DNA from: Paludibacteraceae bacterium
Lineage (GTDB): Bacteria; Bacteroidota; Bacteroidia; Bacteroidales; Paludibacteraceae
Length of the DNA stretch: 48,049 nucleotides
Assembly (NCBI GenBank): GCA_017647145.1
Contig: JAGCLD010000002.1
Span: 1-48,049, forward strand
Reading direction: 5' to 3'
Shown: one piece after another, positions 17,846-27,472 of the stretch
How positions within the stretch are numbered: the stretch's first letter is position 1
How the letters are laid out: each line of letters begins with the position of its first letter
Program-made: the position numbers and the translations under genes
The notes under the pieces: model-generated
What the model was told of the DNA's origin: nothing
What the model saw: the letters and a program-made list of their open reading frames with translations, nothing else
Database searches by the model: none

Positions 17846-17871
17846 TTGACTTTAATTGACAACAAGTTGAC
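17846..17871 (+). promoter_or_regulatory. three phased TTGAC repeats upstream of the surface operon
   Basis: TTGAC occurs at 17846, 17856 and 17867, with starts 10 and 11 bases apart, so all three lie on one face of the helix. An inverted half-site (attgtc) follows at 17876. They end 67 bases before the ATG at 17938. They could be operator sites for an activator or repressor; no TAnnTTTG element was found close by. Confidence 0.45.
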
Positions 17872-17937
17872 CTAAATTGTCTTAAATAGTAAGATTTATA
17901 TAAATAAAGAAATAGAAACAACTAAATAACATAAAGA

Positions 17938-20478
17938 ATGAAGAAACTTACTTTACTTTTATTAGGACTTACCTTGTGTAGCGCTTTATGGGCATACGAA
18001 GGTGAATCATGTACAAAAGCCATAGAAGTGGAAGCGGAGTACAGTGGTACTTTTGCTGAAGGTGAATACTGGTTTACATCAACTACCGCATTCCTACCAC
18101 TCACCATCTACTATTATCCGGAAGATACTACCGCACAAGCTCCGGAAATATGGATTGACCTGACCTGTACACCGGGTGTATATGAAGACTCGCTGGTAGC
18201 AAAAATGTTACTTAGCGCTGACCAATATGGACTTTCTTTCCCTATGAAAGAAGTACCAAGCAAGGAATATGATGACAAAGGACGTATGTTCTATCGAGTA
18301 ACCTATGACAAAAACTACCGTGACATGCTCTACAATCAAGGTGTGACCTATGCCATACCCGCATACGTACGAGTAGTGAACCACGGACAAGCTGCAGTGG
18401 ATATTATTTCTAAATCCATCAATGCACAATGTAGCGAATATGTCAACACCTTGGGACTAAACACATCACTACGCGTAGCACCGGAAGATTCTGTATATGT
18501 ACACCTTTGGCCCATCGGAGAATGGATTAACAAACAATATCGAATCACATGGGAAGGAGAAGGAAGTTTGGATTTCTATGACGGAACAACCTGCCGACTC
18601 ACAAAAGATGCCTTTACCCGTGATAAATTTACCATGCCTAAGGACACCATCACCATGAAACCGTCACGCACATCGGAATGGATTAACGATATTTACCAAA
18701 CTGAACTATATGTGCGCCTATATGCAGAAAAAGAAGGAGTCCTAAAAATTGAAGAGTACCAGGAAATCAGCCTTTTGAAGGAAGTAATACTCACCTACGG
18801 CGATCAAACATTCAAAGCGATGATCGACCACGAAACACTCACCATCACTGCTGTATTCCCACAAGGGGCTACACGCGCCAACATGCTGAAGAGCTGGCAA
18901 AATGCCACCTACGTATATGATGCCTACAACGGAGAAAAGCCTTCACTCAACCGTCAAGGTACCGAACTTACATTCGGCAAAAAAGTTTACATCTTGAAGA
19001 ATTCTGCCATAACAAGCACAGGAAACGTAGATGCAACCCTGAAGAGCATTACCATTGATGGGGTTGCATTAGAAAACTTCTTACCACAAACTGCCGTGTA
19101 CAACGATGTTGAAGTAACTACCACATCGCCTATTGTGGCGGCTACTGCCAACGCAAGTTCATCTACTGTGGAAATCACACAGGTAACAAGCATACCGGGA
19201 AAAGCGACCATCACAGTAACGGCTGAAGCTGGAAACACACAGACCTACACCTTAAACTTGATCGCGGGAAGAAGCAAGGATGCCACACTCAAAGAAGTGA
19301 CCATAGACGGTAAAGCCTTTACACTCACTGCAGGTGAAGTAAGCTACAGAACACAAGTGAGCAAACTGCCCGTAGTAACCGCCATAGCTAATGACGAAAA
19401 AGCCACTATTGTTATTGAACAAGCAAAAGGGGTACCGGGATTTGCACAAATCAGAGTGACTGCGGAAGCTGGAAATGTGGAAACATACACCTTCAACTTC
19501 GTGATGGACCCTCGTTTTGAAGTATGTCTTGGTTCTACTCCAAGACTGGAACTCAACCAAACTACCAACTTGACAACGGCTGACGCAGACGCAGTGCTGA
19601 ACATACCGGTGAAACAATGGACGAATAATTACGTACGCTTTGTGTGGTCACAAGCATCAAACCTGAAAGTGTACCTGGGAACTTCATGCTTCTTTGACCC
19701 TAAAAACCCGGATGAAACGCTCATAGACAGTTTCACTGTAAGCCGACCTAAAGGAGAAGACATCACCCACTACGACCTACGTCCGGACAAACTGAAAGAG
19801 CTGGCAAAACGTTCTTTAGACGGAACACTATATGTGAGATTTAACATACCGGAAGACGGACAACTATCCCTCACCGAATGGACAGAAAACTGCCACACCG
19901 AAAGCCAGTTTATTGAACTCAACACTACAACTGAAATACCTGCTAACGCACGACTCAAGTATAAAATCTACATCCCAGACTGGATGAATAAAGACGTGAA
20001 ACTCACATGGAAAGGGGATGCCGCAGTGACTGTATATGTAGCAGATGCGTGTGACTTCTATCTCACACATGACAATATACACGTATTGGCTCCTTCACCC
20101 TACTCTCTCGCTGCTGGAGAAGATAGCGTTTGGGTGGAAAAAAACACTACTCTATTCTGGAGCTACTACGATGATGAAGACTATATCTTCCTACGATTCG
20201 TAAATCAACTGCCAGGAACATTGACTGTAGAACCTAAAGTGGAAGCTTCTACCGGACTACACGAAACACAAAAAACAAACATTTCATGGAAAAATACAAC
20301 AAATGGTGTTGAAATTTCCACAGAAAAAAACCAAAAAGTAAACATTTTTAACGTCACAGGCGTTTGTGTAAAAGAGATATATTTACTATCTTCACAACCT
20401 CAAAGTGTACACATCCCAAAAGGAGTGTATGTAATGCAAGGTGAAGATGGAGAAACTGTAAAATTAATCAATTATTAA
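17938..20478 (+). CDS. secreted multidomain surface protein with two cadherin-like domains and T9SS-like tail
   Basis: The 846-aa product has a signal peptide cut after ALWA (residue 19). Two tandem beta-sandwich domains at about 365-440 and 447-522 follow the pattern of cadherin-like domains seen in Bacteroidota surface enzymes: ATLKxxTIDG..., then IPGKATITVTAEAGNTQTY and VPGFAQIRVTAEAGNVETY. On either side are three copies of another module (about 165-270, 530-648 and 652-760). Each starts with Cys, contains [IL]-x-x-W-x-N and ends in a V/L-Y-x-G/A-x-x-C motif. The tail (VNIFNVTGVCVKE ... IPKGVYVMQG ... VKLINY) is a type A-like sorting domain. It is the first gene of a run with gaps of 43, 36 and 15 bases. 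No enzyme motif was found. Confidence 0.78.
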   Translation: MKKLTLLLLGLTLCSALWAYEGESCTKAIEVEAEYSGTFAEGEYWFTSTTAFLPLTIYYYPEDTTAQAPEIWIDLTCTPGVYEDSLVAKMLLSADQYGLSFPMKEVPSKEYDDKGRMFYRVTYDKNYRDMLYNQGVTYAIPAYVRVVNHGQAAVDIISKSINAQCSEYVNTLGLNTSLRVAPEDSVYVHLWPIGEWINKQYRITWEGEGSLDFYDGTTCRLTKDAFTRDKFTMPKDTITMKPSRTSEWINDIYQTELYVRLYAEKEGVLKIEEYQEISLLKEVILTYGDQTFKAMIDHETLTITAVFPQGATRANMLKSWQNATYVYDAYNGEKPSLNRQGTELTFGKKVYILKNSAITSTGNVDATLKSITIDGVALENFLPQTAVYNDVEVTTTSPIVAATANASSSTVEITQVTSIPGKATITVTAEAGNTQTYTLNLIAGRSKDATLKEVTIDGKAFTLTAGEVSYRTQVSKLPVVTAIANDEKATIVIEQAKGVPGFAQIRVTAEAGNVETYTFNFVMDPRFEVCLGSTPRLELNQTTNLTTADADAVLNIPVKQWTNNYVRFVWSQASNLKVYLGTSCFFDPKNPDETLIDSFTVSRPKGEDITHYDLRPDKLKELAKRSLDGTLYVRFNIPEDGQLSLTEWTENCHTESQFIELNTTTEIPANARLKYKIYIPDWMNKDVKLTWKGDAAVTVYVADACDFYLTHDNIHVLAPSPYSLAAGEDSVWVEKNTTLFWSYYDDEDYIFLRFVNQLPGTLTVEPKVEASTGLHETQKTNISWKNTTNGVEISTEKNQKVNIFNVTGVCVKEIYLLSSQPQSVHIPKGVYVMQGEDGETVKLINY

Positions 20479-20521
20479 TACAGCATTCATCCACACTAAG
20501 CTACAGAGAAAAGCATTGAAT

Positions 20522-21949
20522 ATGAAAAAGATAACATTAATATACATCATCATGATGACTTTGCTCACAACAAGCAAAGCATCGGCTGGAATCTTTGATG
20601 ACATAATTGGGGGAATTCTATGTAGAAACCCCAAAACATGTCAGGAAGAAAAAGAATGTCTTGAAACATTGGGCATTAAAACTCCCTATTTCTACTGCGA
20701 CTGCAAAACAGCTTCTACGCCTTTCAGCTACGGAACTGACATAATCGTTAATGACACCATATGGTTTACTGCTAAATTGGCTGACATCAAAAAGGGTATC
20801 ACTGCCTATTGGTTCTCTACAGGAGGTGTACACTTTGACATCTTCCCTACATGTACATCCGACACTTCCATCTTATCAGTAAACATCGGAAAAAATAGTG
20901 CATACAATCTTTCTTCAGATGACATACAAGCAAAGTTGGACGCTGCAGGAAGCATGGGATCTATTGCAGAACAAATGAGCGTAAATATACGCGTCGCACC
21001 GAAGAATGGTGCAAGTGGACGTGCCATCTTCACTTCATACAACGAAGGACACCACTCCACATGTGACTATCCCATGCCGGTGCACTACAAAATACCTTAT
21101 GTGCTATCCGAAAAAGATAACCACTACATGCTCACCTACACTGCAAAACCCAAACCGATGGCGGTACAATGGATTCAAAACAAAAAAGAACCAGTACGCG
21201 TGGAATTGACAAAGGGAAGTTGTGCTACTACGGAAGTGGTAGCTTCTGTCGTATTAAGCGACTCTACTAAAGTGTGGATACCAGACATGAGCATCCTACA
21301 AAGTGCGTACGACAATAAAGACTCATTGTACTTCCACTTCTACACTGAGGCTGTAGGACGTGTGTTCTTTATCGCACCCTATAAAACGGTTGAAAATACA
21401 ATCGATACCACCATGTGTAAGGGAAAAGGACTACACCTGGCTGAACAATCTTTCTACGCAAGTACTACGGTACTGGACACTTTCTACATCTCACGGACAG
21501 ATTCAATATTGTTCACTACCTACAACCTGACTATCACAAAACCGGAGGCGGAATATGACACAATGATCGTAGCTGCATCTGAACTGCCTTTCATCTACAA
21601 AGATCAAGCTGTGATTAATAAATACGGAAACTTCCCTATCACCATCCGTGAAGATGGCGAATGTGATAGAGAAATACAATTGCATGTAAAAGCACCGGTA
21701 GTAACATCATTGATTGATGGAGAAAACAAACTCTGTGTAGTTCCTACCATAGCTAATACGGGAGAAAATATACAAGTGCAAGGACCAATAGGAGCACAAA
21801 TGCAAGTGTACTCACTACTGGGAGAACAAGTGATGAACGTAACCATGCAAGAAAACACTACTACATTCTCACTTTCGGTTGCTGGACACTACATCGTGAG
21901 AATGGCAACCCAAAAGGGACAAACGCAAACAAGAATATTTATCAAATAA
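20522..21949 (+). CDS. secreted Cys-rich protein with T9SS-like tail
   Basis: I do not recognise the family. The 475-aa product has a signal peptide ending at KASA and then a Cys-rich N-terminus (CRNPKTC, CLETLG, YFYCDC). It has beta-rich modules like those of its neighbours, with a Cys-terminated internal repeat (DTTMCKGKG, which recalls DTIVCKG in the 1823-aa protein). The tail (MQVYSLLGEQVMNV ... VAGHYIVRMATQ ... TRIFIK) is a clear T9SS type A-like domain. I start it at the ATG at 20522: the frame extends two codons upstream only to a TTG, which is unlikely. Co-transcription with both neighbours is likely from the 43- and 36-base gaps. Confidence 0.78.
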   Translation: MKKITLIYIIMMTLLTTSKASAGIFDDIIGGILCRNPKTCQEEKECLETLGIKTPYFYCDCKTASTPFSYGTDIIVNDTIWFTAKLADIKKGITAYWFSTGGVHFDIFPTCTSDTSILSVNIGKNSAYNLSSDDIQAKLDAAGSMGSIAEQMSVNIRVAPKNGASGRAIFTSYNEGHHSTCDYPMPVHYKIPYVLSEKDNHYMLTYTAKPKPMAVQWIQNKKEPVRVELTKGSCATTEVVASVVLSDSTKVWIPDMSILQSAYDNKDSLYFHFYTEAVGRVFFIAPYKTVENTIDTTMCKGKGLHLAEQSFYASTTVLDTFYISRTDSILFTTYNLTITKPEAEYDTMIVAASELPFIYKDQAVINKYGNFPITIREDGECDREIQLHVKAPVVTSLIDGENKLCVVPTIANTGENIQVQGPIGAQMQVYSLLGEQVMNVTMQENTTTFSLSVAGHYIVRMATQKGQTQTRIFIK

Positions 21950-21985
21950 TCAATTATATAAACCAACTTTTAAAAACTTAAGCAA

Positions 21986-24900
21986 ATGAAAAGACTTAAC
22001 TCACTTCTTTTGACGATGTGCATGAGCGTCTTTCTGGCGTTCGCCGGCACGGGTACCTCCGCGTCGGATGCCATCGATTTCGATTGGGCTGCAGGGAATG
22101 AACACCCGGGCAACAACGAAACTGTGTGGTACAAAGTAGACTTGAGTGCTGTCCCTGAAGGGGATGACGTGTTGCTCTATTTGAACAACTTATCTACTTC
22201 TATTACTGCAAATATCGAAGCAGAACCATTTATCATGCTGGGTTCACTCACTTCTTTGAATGATCCTACAAGCAAAGCGATTCTGCCTACAAAAAATTAT
22301 GCAATGAACATGTCTGGCTCTACGATTGAAGCCTTAAATGTTTCAGAAGTGTACATCGCTTTGAAATCTGACAACCCTGTGAAGTTCGCCGCAGAACCTG
22401 TTGAACCGGGAGAAAAAGACCTCGAATGTATGAACGCTCCTCAGTTCAACTATGCTGGTACAACACAAACTGCTTCTTCTAAATGGTATGTCGTTGACAT
22501 CACAGAGGCTAAAAGCAATCCTGCAAAAACAGTGGAAATCACCATCACCAACTTAGGTGCTGCTACTGCTAACATTGACGCAAGTGTTAGTTTCGACTGC
22601 CCAAGCTCCGGATTGACAAGCAACAATATGAAAGTGGCGGCAGGTGCAACACAAACTAAAAAACTTGACCGCGCATTCTTAGACATGGTGTCAAGCAATG
22701 AAGTGTATGTAAAATTAACTACCGACCAAAAAATTACACTCAAAGCTAATGTTGTAGATGCTGAAGTGCAACCGGCTAAAACTGTTGGTACGGCTATTGA
22801 CTTCGCATTGGAAACTGAATACAACCTTGCTTATGGAGAACAATGGTATAAAGTTCCTGTTGCTTCACTCACTGACGGAAAGAAATTGGCTGAACTTACA
22901 CTTTCTAACACCTCTACTAAAACTGCTAATATCACCGCTGAAGTTGTATTGACTGAAACATATACTTCTTCAATGTCACGCTCTATCAATTTAGGAGCTA
23001 ACCAAGTGTTGGTGAAAGAATTGGCAAGAAACCTTATCAAACAAATTCCAACCGGAACTGACTATATCTGGGTGAAATTGAACACGAACACAAACATTAT
23101 TTTCTCTGCTCGTCTGAAGAAAAGAATTGAAGGTAATGCTTGTAAGGATGCTAAAGTGTTTGACTGGAACACTGGCGCATGGCAAAACAAAGAAACTACC
23201 CTATGGTATGCTATTCCTATCAAGGATGCTAAAGCCACTGCCAATAACGACAAAGATATTCAATTAACCATTGAAAACTTGGGAAGCACCACTGCTACTA
23301 TCCAAGCTTCTATGGCATTTGAATGCCCATGTGCGGCTACTACTGACGCTACAAGAACTATTGCGGCTGGTGCAACACAAACTAAAGTAGTAGAACGCGG
23401 ATTGTATGCTAACTTAGCTTCTGATACTATTTTTGTGGGTGTAACTACCACACAAAACATTCGCATATCTGCTGAATTGGTTCCAACAACAGCGACTCCT
23501 AATGATTGTGACTTGGCTAAAGCAATCAATTTTGACTTAGAAAATGGTCACAAACAATTGGCTGCTAATGGAAAACAATGGTACAAAATAGACATCTTGC
23601 CTATCTTGACCATGCGCGACACCGTTCCTGAAATCGTAGTTACTAACTTAGGTGCAGCTCAAGCTACTATCGATAGCGAGATTGCATTTGAATGCCCGGG
23701 CATAAATGCCGGTACACGCACTACAACCCTGGCTGCCGGAGGTACAATCACAAAAGCAATCACACGCGACATGTTGGAATCTTTGGATGAAAACATTCAA
23801 TATGTGTACATCTCTGTTAACACAAACCAAGACATCCAAATCAAAGTTAACCTCAAAAAAGAAAATGAAGGTTTGTCTTGCATGACAGGTAAAGACTTTG
23901 CTTGGAACAGTGGATATACCCAAAAAGCGGGTCAAACTATGTGGTATAAGATTGATTTGACTACTATCAAAAACAATCCGGGTACTGCTGCTACTATCGG
24001 TATCGTAAATAAAAACGGTAAAGCTGGTAACGTAAAAGCTACTATCTATGCTAACTGCGATGCTGAAGCTATGGAAACTTACTCTGCTACATTGGGAGCA
24101 TCTGCTGCTCAAGAAAAGAACATTGAGTATGCTACCATCGCAAGCTTAAAACCTGATACCATCTATATCCAACTTTATACCGCTGAAGATGACAGCATCT
24201 ATGCTAACCTATACATGGAACCTGCCATAACTCCTATCACTGCTTGCGACGGTGCTATTCCAATGGAATATAACACGGATATTGCTCAAGCAGCAGGTGA
24301 AAAATGGTATGCTGTAAGCGTGAAATACTTGCAAAACTTCACCAGTGGTGATGCTACATTGACTGTTACCAACACATCAGCTGCTACTGCTGAAATCAAA
24401 GCTGAAGTAGCATTTGAATGTCCGGTTACTACACAAATGACTGAACGTATCATCACTTTGGGTGCAGGAGAAAAACATGTAAACGTTGCAGAAAGACAAC
24501 AAATCAACAACCTCGGTGTGGACTCTGCATGGATTAGAGTAACGGCTAATCAAGATATCACATTCCGCGTGGACATCTCTGACAAACGTGGTGAAACTTG
24601 CTCATCTCCTATCTTCTATGATTGGGTAAATGGTAACACTAACCCTGCTGACCAAACTTTGTGGTACTATGTTGAGTTGGATACTCTCCGCAATAGCCCA
24701 GACAAAGACATGCAATTGAACGTGACTAACCTCACCACTAATAGTGTTTCTGCTTCTGCTGCTATCTTCTTTGAATGTGGTGGAGAAGAGTTCCAATCAT
24801 TTAGTTATGATTTTGCTCCATCTGAAGCGAAGTACAAAGTTATTGACCGCAACTTCATGGAACAAATGGGATGGCCTCAAATGTTTATCAAGTTGACTTC

Positions 24901-27457
24901 TACTAATGGTGATGTACACTTGAAAGCTGAATTGGTTGATGCTTTGCCTACACAACGTGATACTTTAATTCTTGACACTATCGTATGTAAAGGTATTGAC
25001 AACTTTGTTACTTACACAGGATTGACCTATGTAATCGACAAAGATACCACATTGGTGGACAGTGTACGCTACACTTATACGGATGGACCTCTCACACTCT
25101 TGGGCGACTCTATCATCATTCATAAAGTACGTGTAAAACACACTCCATACGTTGTGCCTCTCAATAAATTCGCTATCACTAACGCTCCTGTGGTTGTTGC
25201 TGGTCAAGCTATTGACGTAACTGCTACTACAACTGCCTTGATGAACGAATTTAAAGCATATACTTCTGCTGACTCTATATTTGCCGAAGTAACTGAAATT
25301 AAATGGAAAATTCTTAACCCAACTATCAATGATTACGTACCATTGAATAACGACTTGTTAGATACGAAGACTACTCAAGTAACATTACGTTATCAATTCG
25401 TTACTGACTGTGAATCAAGTGGAATAAGCAAAGAATTTACCTTCTCTGCTGCTGAGCCTCTACGCGAAACAAAAACTATCACAGACATTGTTTGTGAAGA
25501 AACAACTATCAAAGGACGACTTGGAAACGTTGTTATCAAGGCTGACACCACTTGGAATGACACCGTGTTTAACTTGACACACAATGCCACAACGCTGAAA
25601 GACTCTATCTATGTTTATGAATATAAAGTATGGGAACAACCTACTGTTCCTGCATGGGGAGACCTCAGCTCTACAATCAATGCACAAGCAGGTCTTGCGC
25701 TTGACGTAACTGCTACCACTAACGAATTGAAAACACTCACAGGAAGCCCTGCTACTGATGTGTTGGCTGTTAACGATATCGTTTGGGAACAAAAAGCTGA
25801 AGATGGTACATTCGCAGCGCTTTCTGTAAATCCATTGGCTTATGACCTCAAAGTTCTTACCATCCGTTACGGATTAGTATTGGATGCTAAATGTGGTGCT
25901 ACTACTCTATATGGAGAAGAAAAAACCTTCACTGTTAATCCGGCTGACACTACTGTTATTCCTGTGGCTGACACTGTATGCGTTGGAACATCCTACCACC
26001 CTGTATTCGGAAATGATGTTACCATCAATGCGGACACCACATGGACTGAATTCGAATACTTGAATGACAAGATCAACCAATATGACTTCAGCCTCGTTAC
26101 ATGGAAACAACCTGTAGTTCCAGCATGGACTGAATTGACAACCATCGTTGCACAAGCAGGTCTTGCACTTGACGTAACTGCTGCTGACGCAGACCTCCAA
26201 GCTGCAATCGCTAATAACGCTGCTGCTGATGTATTGACTGTAAATAGCATCATCTGGGAACAAAAAGACGAAAATGGCACTTACAAAGCGCTCTCTACTG
26301 ACCCATTGGCTTATGAACTCACAGAACTCACAATCCGCTATTCATTAGTAGTTGATTCTAAGTGTGGTGACTTGACACTCTACGGAACTGACAACATCCT
26401 CGCTGTTAATCCGGCTGACACTATCACAGAAGTAACTTTAGACACTGTTTGTGCAGGTACATTGTATGACGCAACTCACGGAGATGATGTTACAATCAAC
26501 AAAGACGAAGTATGGACTGTATTTGAATACAATGCCGCTACTATCTACCGCTATGATTATGACATCAAAGTTTATGTAGAACCTGTTTTAGCTCAATATA
26601 CAATTGCACCTGAAGCGGTCTGCGGTGATACTTTACACATTAAAGCTACCGGAGATGAAATCATGCAACTCACAGAGGCGTCTCTCACTGATTTACACAT
26701 GACTATTACAAACTCTGGTTGGGAACTCAAACAAGCAGACGGAACATTTGCTCCATACAACAATGAAGTATCTGCTCCTGATCAAGTTTCTGTTATCCGT
26801 TACGCTGCTGAAACTTCTTGTGGAACTACTATCTACTCACAAGAAATCACACTCACAGCTAAAACTCCAACAGCTGACAACTTCACCGAATATGCCAACA
26901 TTGAAGCCATCAATAAATACGACTGGTTGTTAATGGTGAACGTAAAAGCATTGAACGACAAGGGATATTCTTTCACAGAAGAAGATGTGAAATGGTACAA
27001 AGTGGTGAACACTGTTGACAACGTTGAAGATGTATTAAACGCAACTGGTGATGATGAATACACTGGCAAAACAGGATTCTATTACACAATCGGTGAATCA
27101 TTCAACGGTTCTGGTGACTACTACGCAGTTATCAACATTCCACAAACAGAAGGTGCTAACATCTGTGGTGGACAAATGCGTTCACAAGTTATTGTATTCT
27201 CTGGTAAACAAGCTCCGGCTAAAATCGCTCTTAAGAGCAACATCCTTACCACTGGCGAAGAAGTGATTGTTTATGGCTTGGCTCAAGACGAAGAAGCTGT
27301 AATCAGCATCTACGATATGATGGGACAAATACTTTACCAGACGAAAGTACAAGGACAAAGCGCATACACACTCCCGGGAGTTAATCGTCAAGGTTGCTAC
27401 ATGGTAGGTGTAACACGCCAACAAAAGAAAGATGCATTGAAGTTTGTCGTAAAATAA
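21986..27457 (+). CDS. 1823-aa repeat-built surface protein with T9SS-like tail
   Basis: After a signal peptide the protein is a string of domains. Eight A-type repeats of about 117-145 aa run from residue 20 to about 993. Each has a D-W/F start, a central WY (LWYxV, KWYxV), an NL-x-x-x-x-A core, an FECP box, AAGATQTK and a closing VYVKLTTDQ strand. Four B-type repeats of about 150-165 aa follow (994 to about 1630), each opening with D-T-[IV]-C and containing AGLALDVTA and [VI]-x-W-E-Q. A last domain and a T9SS type A-like tail (VISIYDMMGQILYQ ... GCYMVGVTRQ ... LKFVVK) close it. The gene uses many more T-ending codons (GCT, ACT) than its neighbours, which often marks high expression. An abundant structural or adhesive surface protein is inferred. 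Confidence 0.82.
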   Translation: MKRLNSLLLTMCMSVFLAFAGTGTSASDAIDFDWAAGNEHPGNNETVWYKVDLSAVPEGDDVLLYLNNLSTSITANIEAEPFIMLGSLTSLNDPTSKAILPTKNYAMNMSGSTIEALNVSEVYIALKSDNPVKFAAEPVEPGEKDLECMNAPQFNYAGTTQTASSKWYVVDITEAKSNPAKTVEITITNLGAATANIDASVSFDCPSSGLTSNNMKVAAGATQTKKLDRAFLDMVSSNEVYVKLTTDQKITLKANVVDAEVQPAKTVGTAIDFALETEYNLAYGEQWYKVPVASLTDGKKLAELTLSNTSTKTANITAEVVLTETYTSSMSRSINLGANQVLVKELARNLIKQIPTGTDYIWVKLNTNTNIIFSARLKKRIEGNACKDAKVFDWNTGAWQNKETTLWYAIPIKDAKATANNDKDIQLTIENLGSTTATIQASMAFECPCAATTDATRTIAAGATQTKVVERGLYANLASDTIFVGVTTTQNIRISAELVPTTATPNDCDLAKAINFDLENGHKQLAANGKQWYKIDILPILTMRDTVPEIVVTNLGAAQATIDSEIAFECPGINAGTRTTTLAAGGTITKAITRDMLESLDENIQYVYISVNTNQDIQIKVNLKKENEGLSCMTGKDFAWNSGYTQKAGQTMWYKIDLTTIKNNPGTAATIGIVNKNGKAGNVKATIYANCDAEAMETYSATLGASAAQEKNIEYATIASLKPDTIYIQLYTAEDDSIYANLYMEPAITPITACDGAIPMEYNTDIAQAAGEKWYAVSVKYLQNFTSGDATLTVTNTSAATAEIKAEVAFECPVTTQMTERIITLGAGEKHVNVAERQQINNLGVDSAWIRVTANQDITFRVDISDKRGETCSSPIFYDWVNGNTNPADQTLWYYVELDTLRNSPDKDMQLNVTNLTTNSVSASAAIFFECGGEEFQSFSYDFAPSEAKYKVIDRNFMEQMGWPQMFIKLTSTNGDVHLKAELVDALPTQRDTLILDTIVCKGIDNFVTYTGLTYVIDKDTTLVDSVRYTYTDGPLTLLGDSIIIHKVRVKHTPYVVPLNKFAITNAPVVVAGQAIDVTATTTALMNEFKAYTSADSIFAEVTEIKWKILNPTINDYVPLNNDLLDTKTTQVTLRYQFVTDCESSGISKEFTFSAAEPLRETKTITDIVCEETTIKGRLGNVVIKADTTWNDTVFNLTHNATTLKDSIYVYEYKVWEQPTVPAWGDLSSTINAQAGLALDVTATTNELKTLTGSPATDVLAVNDIVWEQKAEDGTFAALSVNPLAYDLKVLTIRYGLVLDAKCGATTLYGEEKTFTVNPADTTVIPVADTVCVGTSYHPVFGNDVTINADTTWTEFEYLNDKINQYDFSLVTWKQPVVPAWTELTTIVAQAGLALDVTAADADLQAAIANNAAADVLTVNSIIWEQKDENGTYKALSTDPLAYELTELTIRYSLVVDSKCGDLTLYGTDNILAVNPADTITEVTLDTVCAGTLYDATHGDDVTINKDEVWTVFEYNAATIYRYDYDIKVYVEPVLAQYTIAPEAVCGDTLHIKATGDEIMQLTEASLTDLHMTITNSGWELKQADGTFAPYNNEVSAPDQVSVIRYAAETSCGTTIYSQEITLTAKTPTADNFTEYANIEAINKYDWLLMVNVKALNDKGYSFTEEDVKWYKVVNTVDNVEDVLNATGDDEYTGKTGFYYTIGESFNGSGDYYAVINIPQTEGANICGGQMRSQVIVFSGKQAPAKIALKSNILTTGEEVIVYGLAQDEEAVISIYDMMGQILYQTKVQGQSAYTLPGVNRQGCYMVGVTRQQKKDALKFVVK

Positions 27458-27466
27458 GAGGAGGAA
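27458..27466 (+). promoter_or_regulatory. Shine-Dalgarno-like site deciding the start of the barrel gene
   Basis: The sequence gaggaggaa is one of the few strong Shine-Dalgarno matches in the window. Its core GGAGG ends at 27464, which suits the ATG at 27473 and not the one at 27467. Confidence 0.55.
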
Positions 27467-27472
27467 ATGAAT

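Larger units (their letters stand above)
17085..17937. other. 850-bp AT-rich non-coding region with internal repeats
   Basis: No credible gene on either strand. Near the start are mini-hairpins like those of the arrays (tcgctaaagcga, ggcatcagcggatgcc). It then holds a 64/65-bp direct repeat, a 15-bp inverted repeat (17644-17658 with 17772-17786) and, just before the next operon, three TTGAC repeats. A GATCTTTG at 17192-17199 is one base from a -7 element, so a long untranslated leader or a separate RNA is possible but not shown. Confidence 0.6.

Noticed and set aside
20516-20521. TTG start for the 475-aa secreted protein
   Set aside because: An ATG two codons later gives a normal signal peptide.
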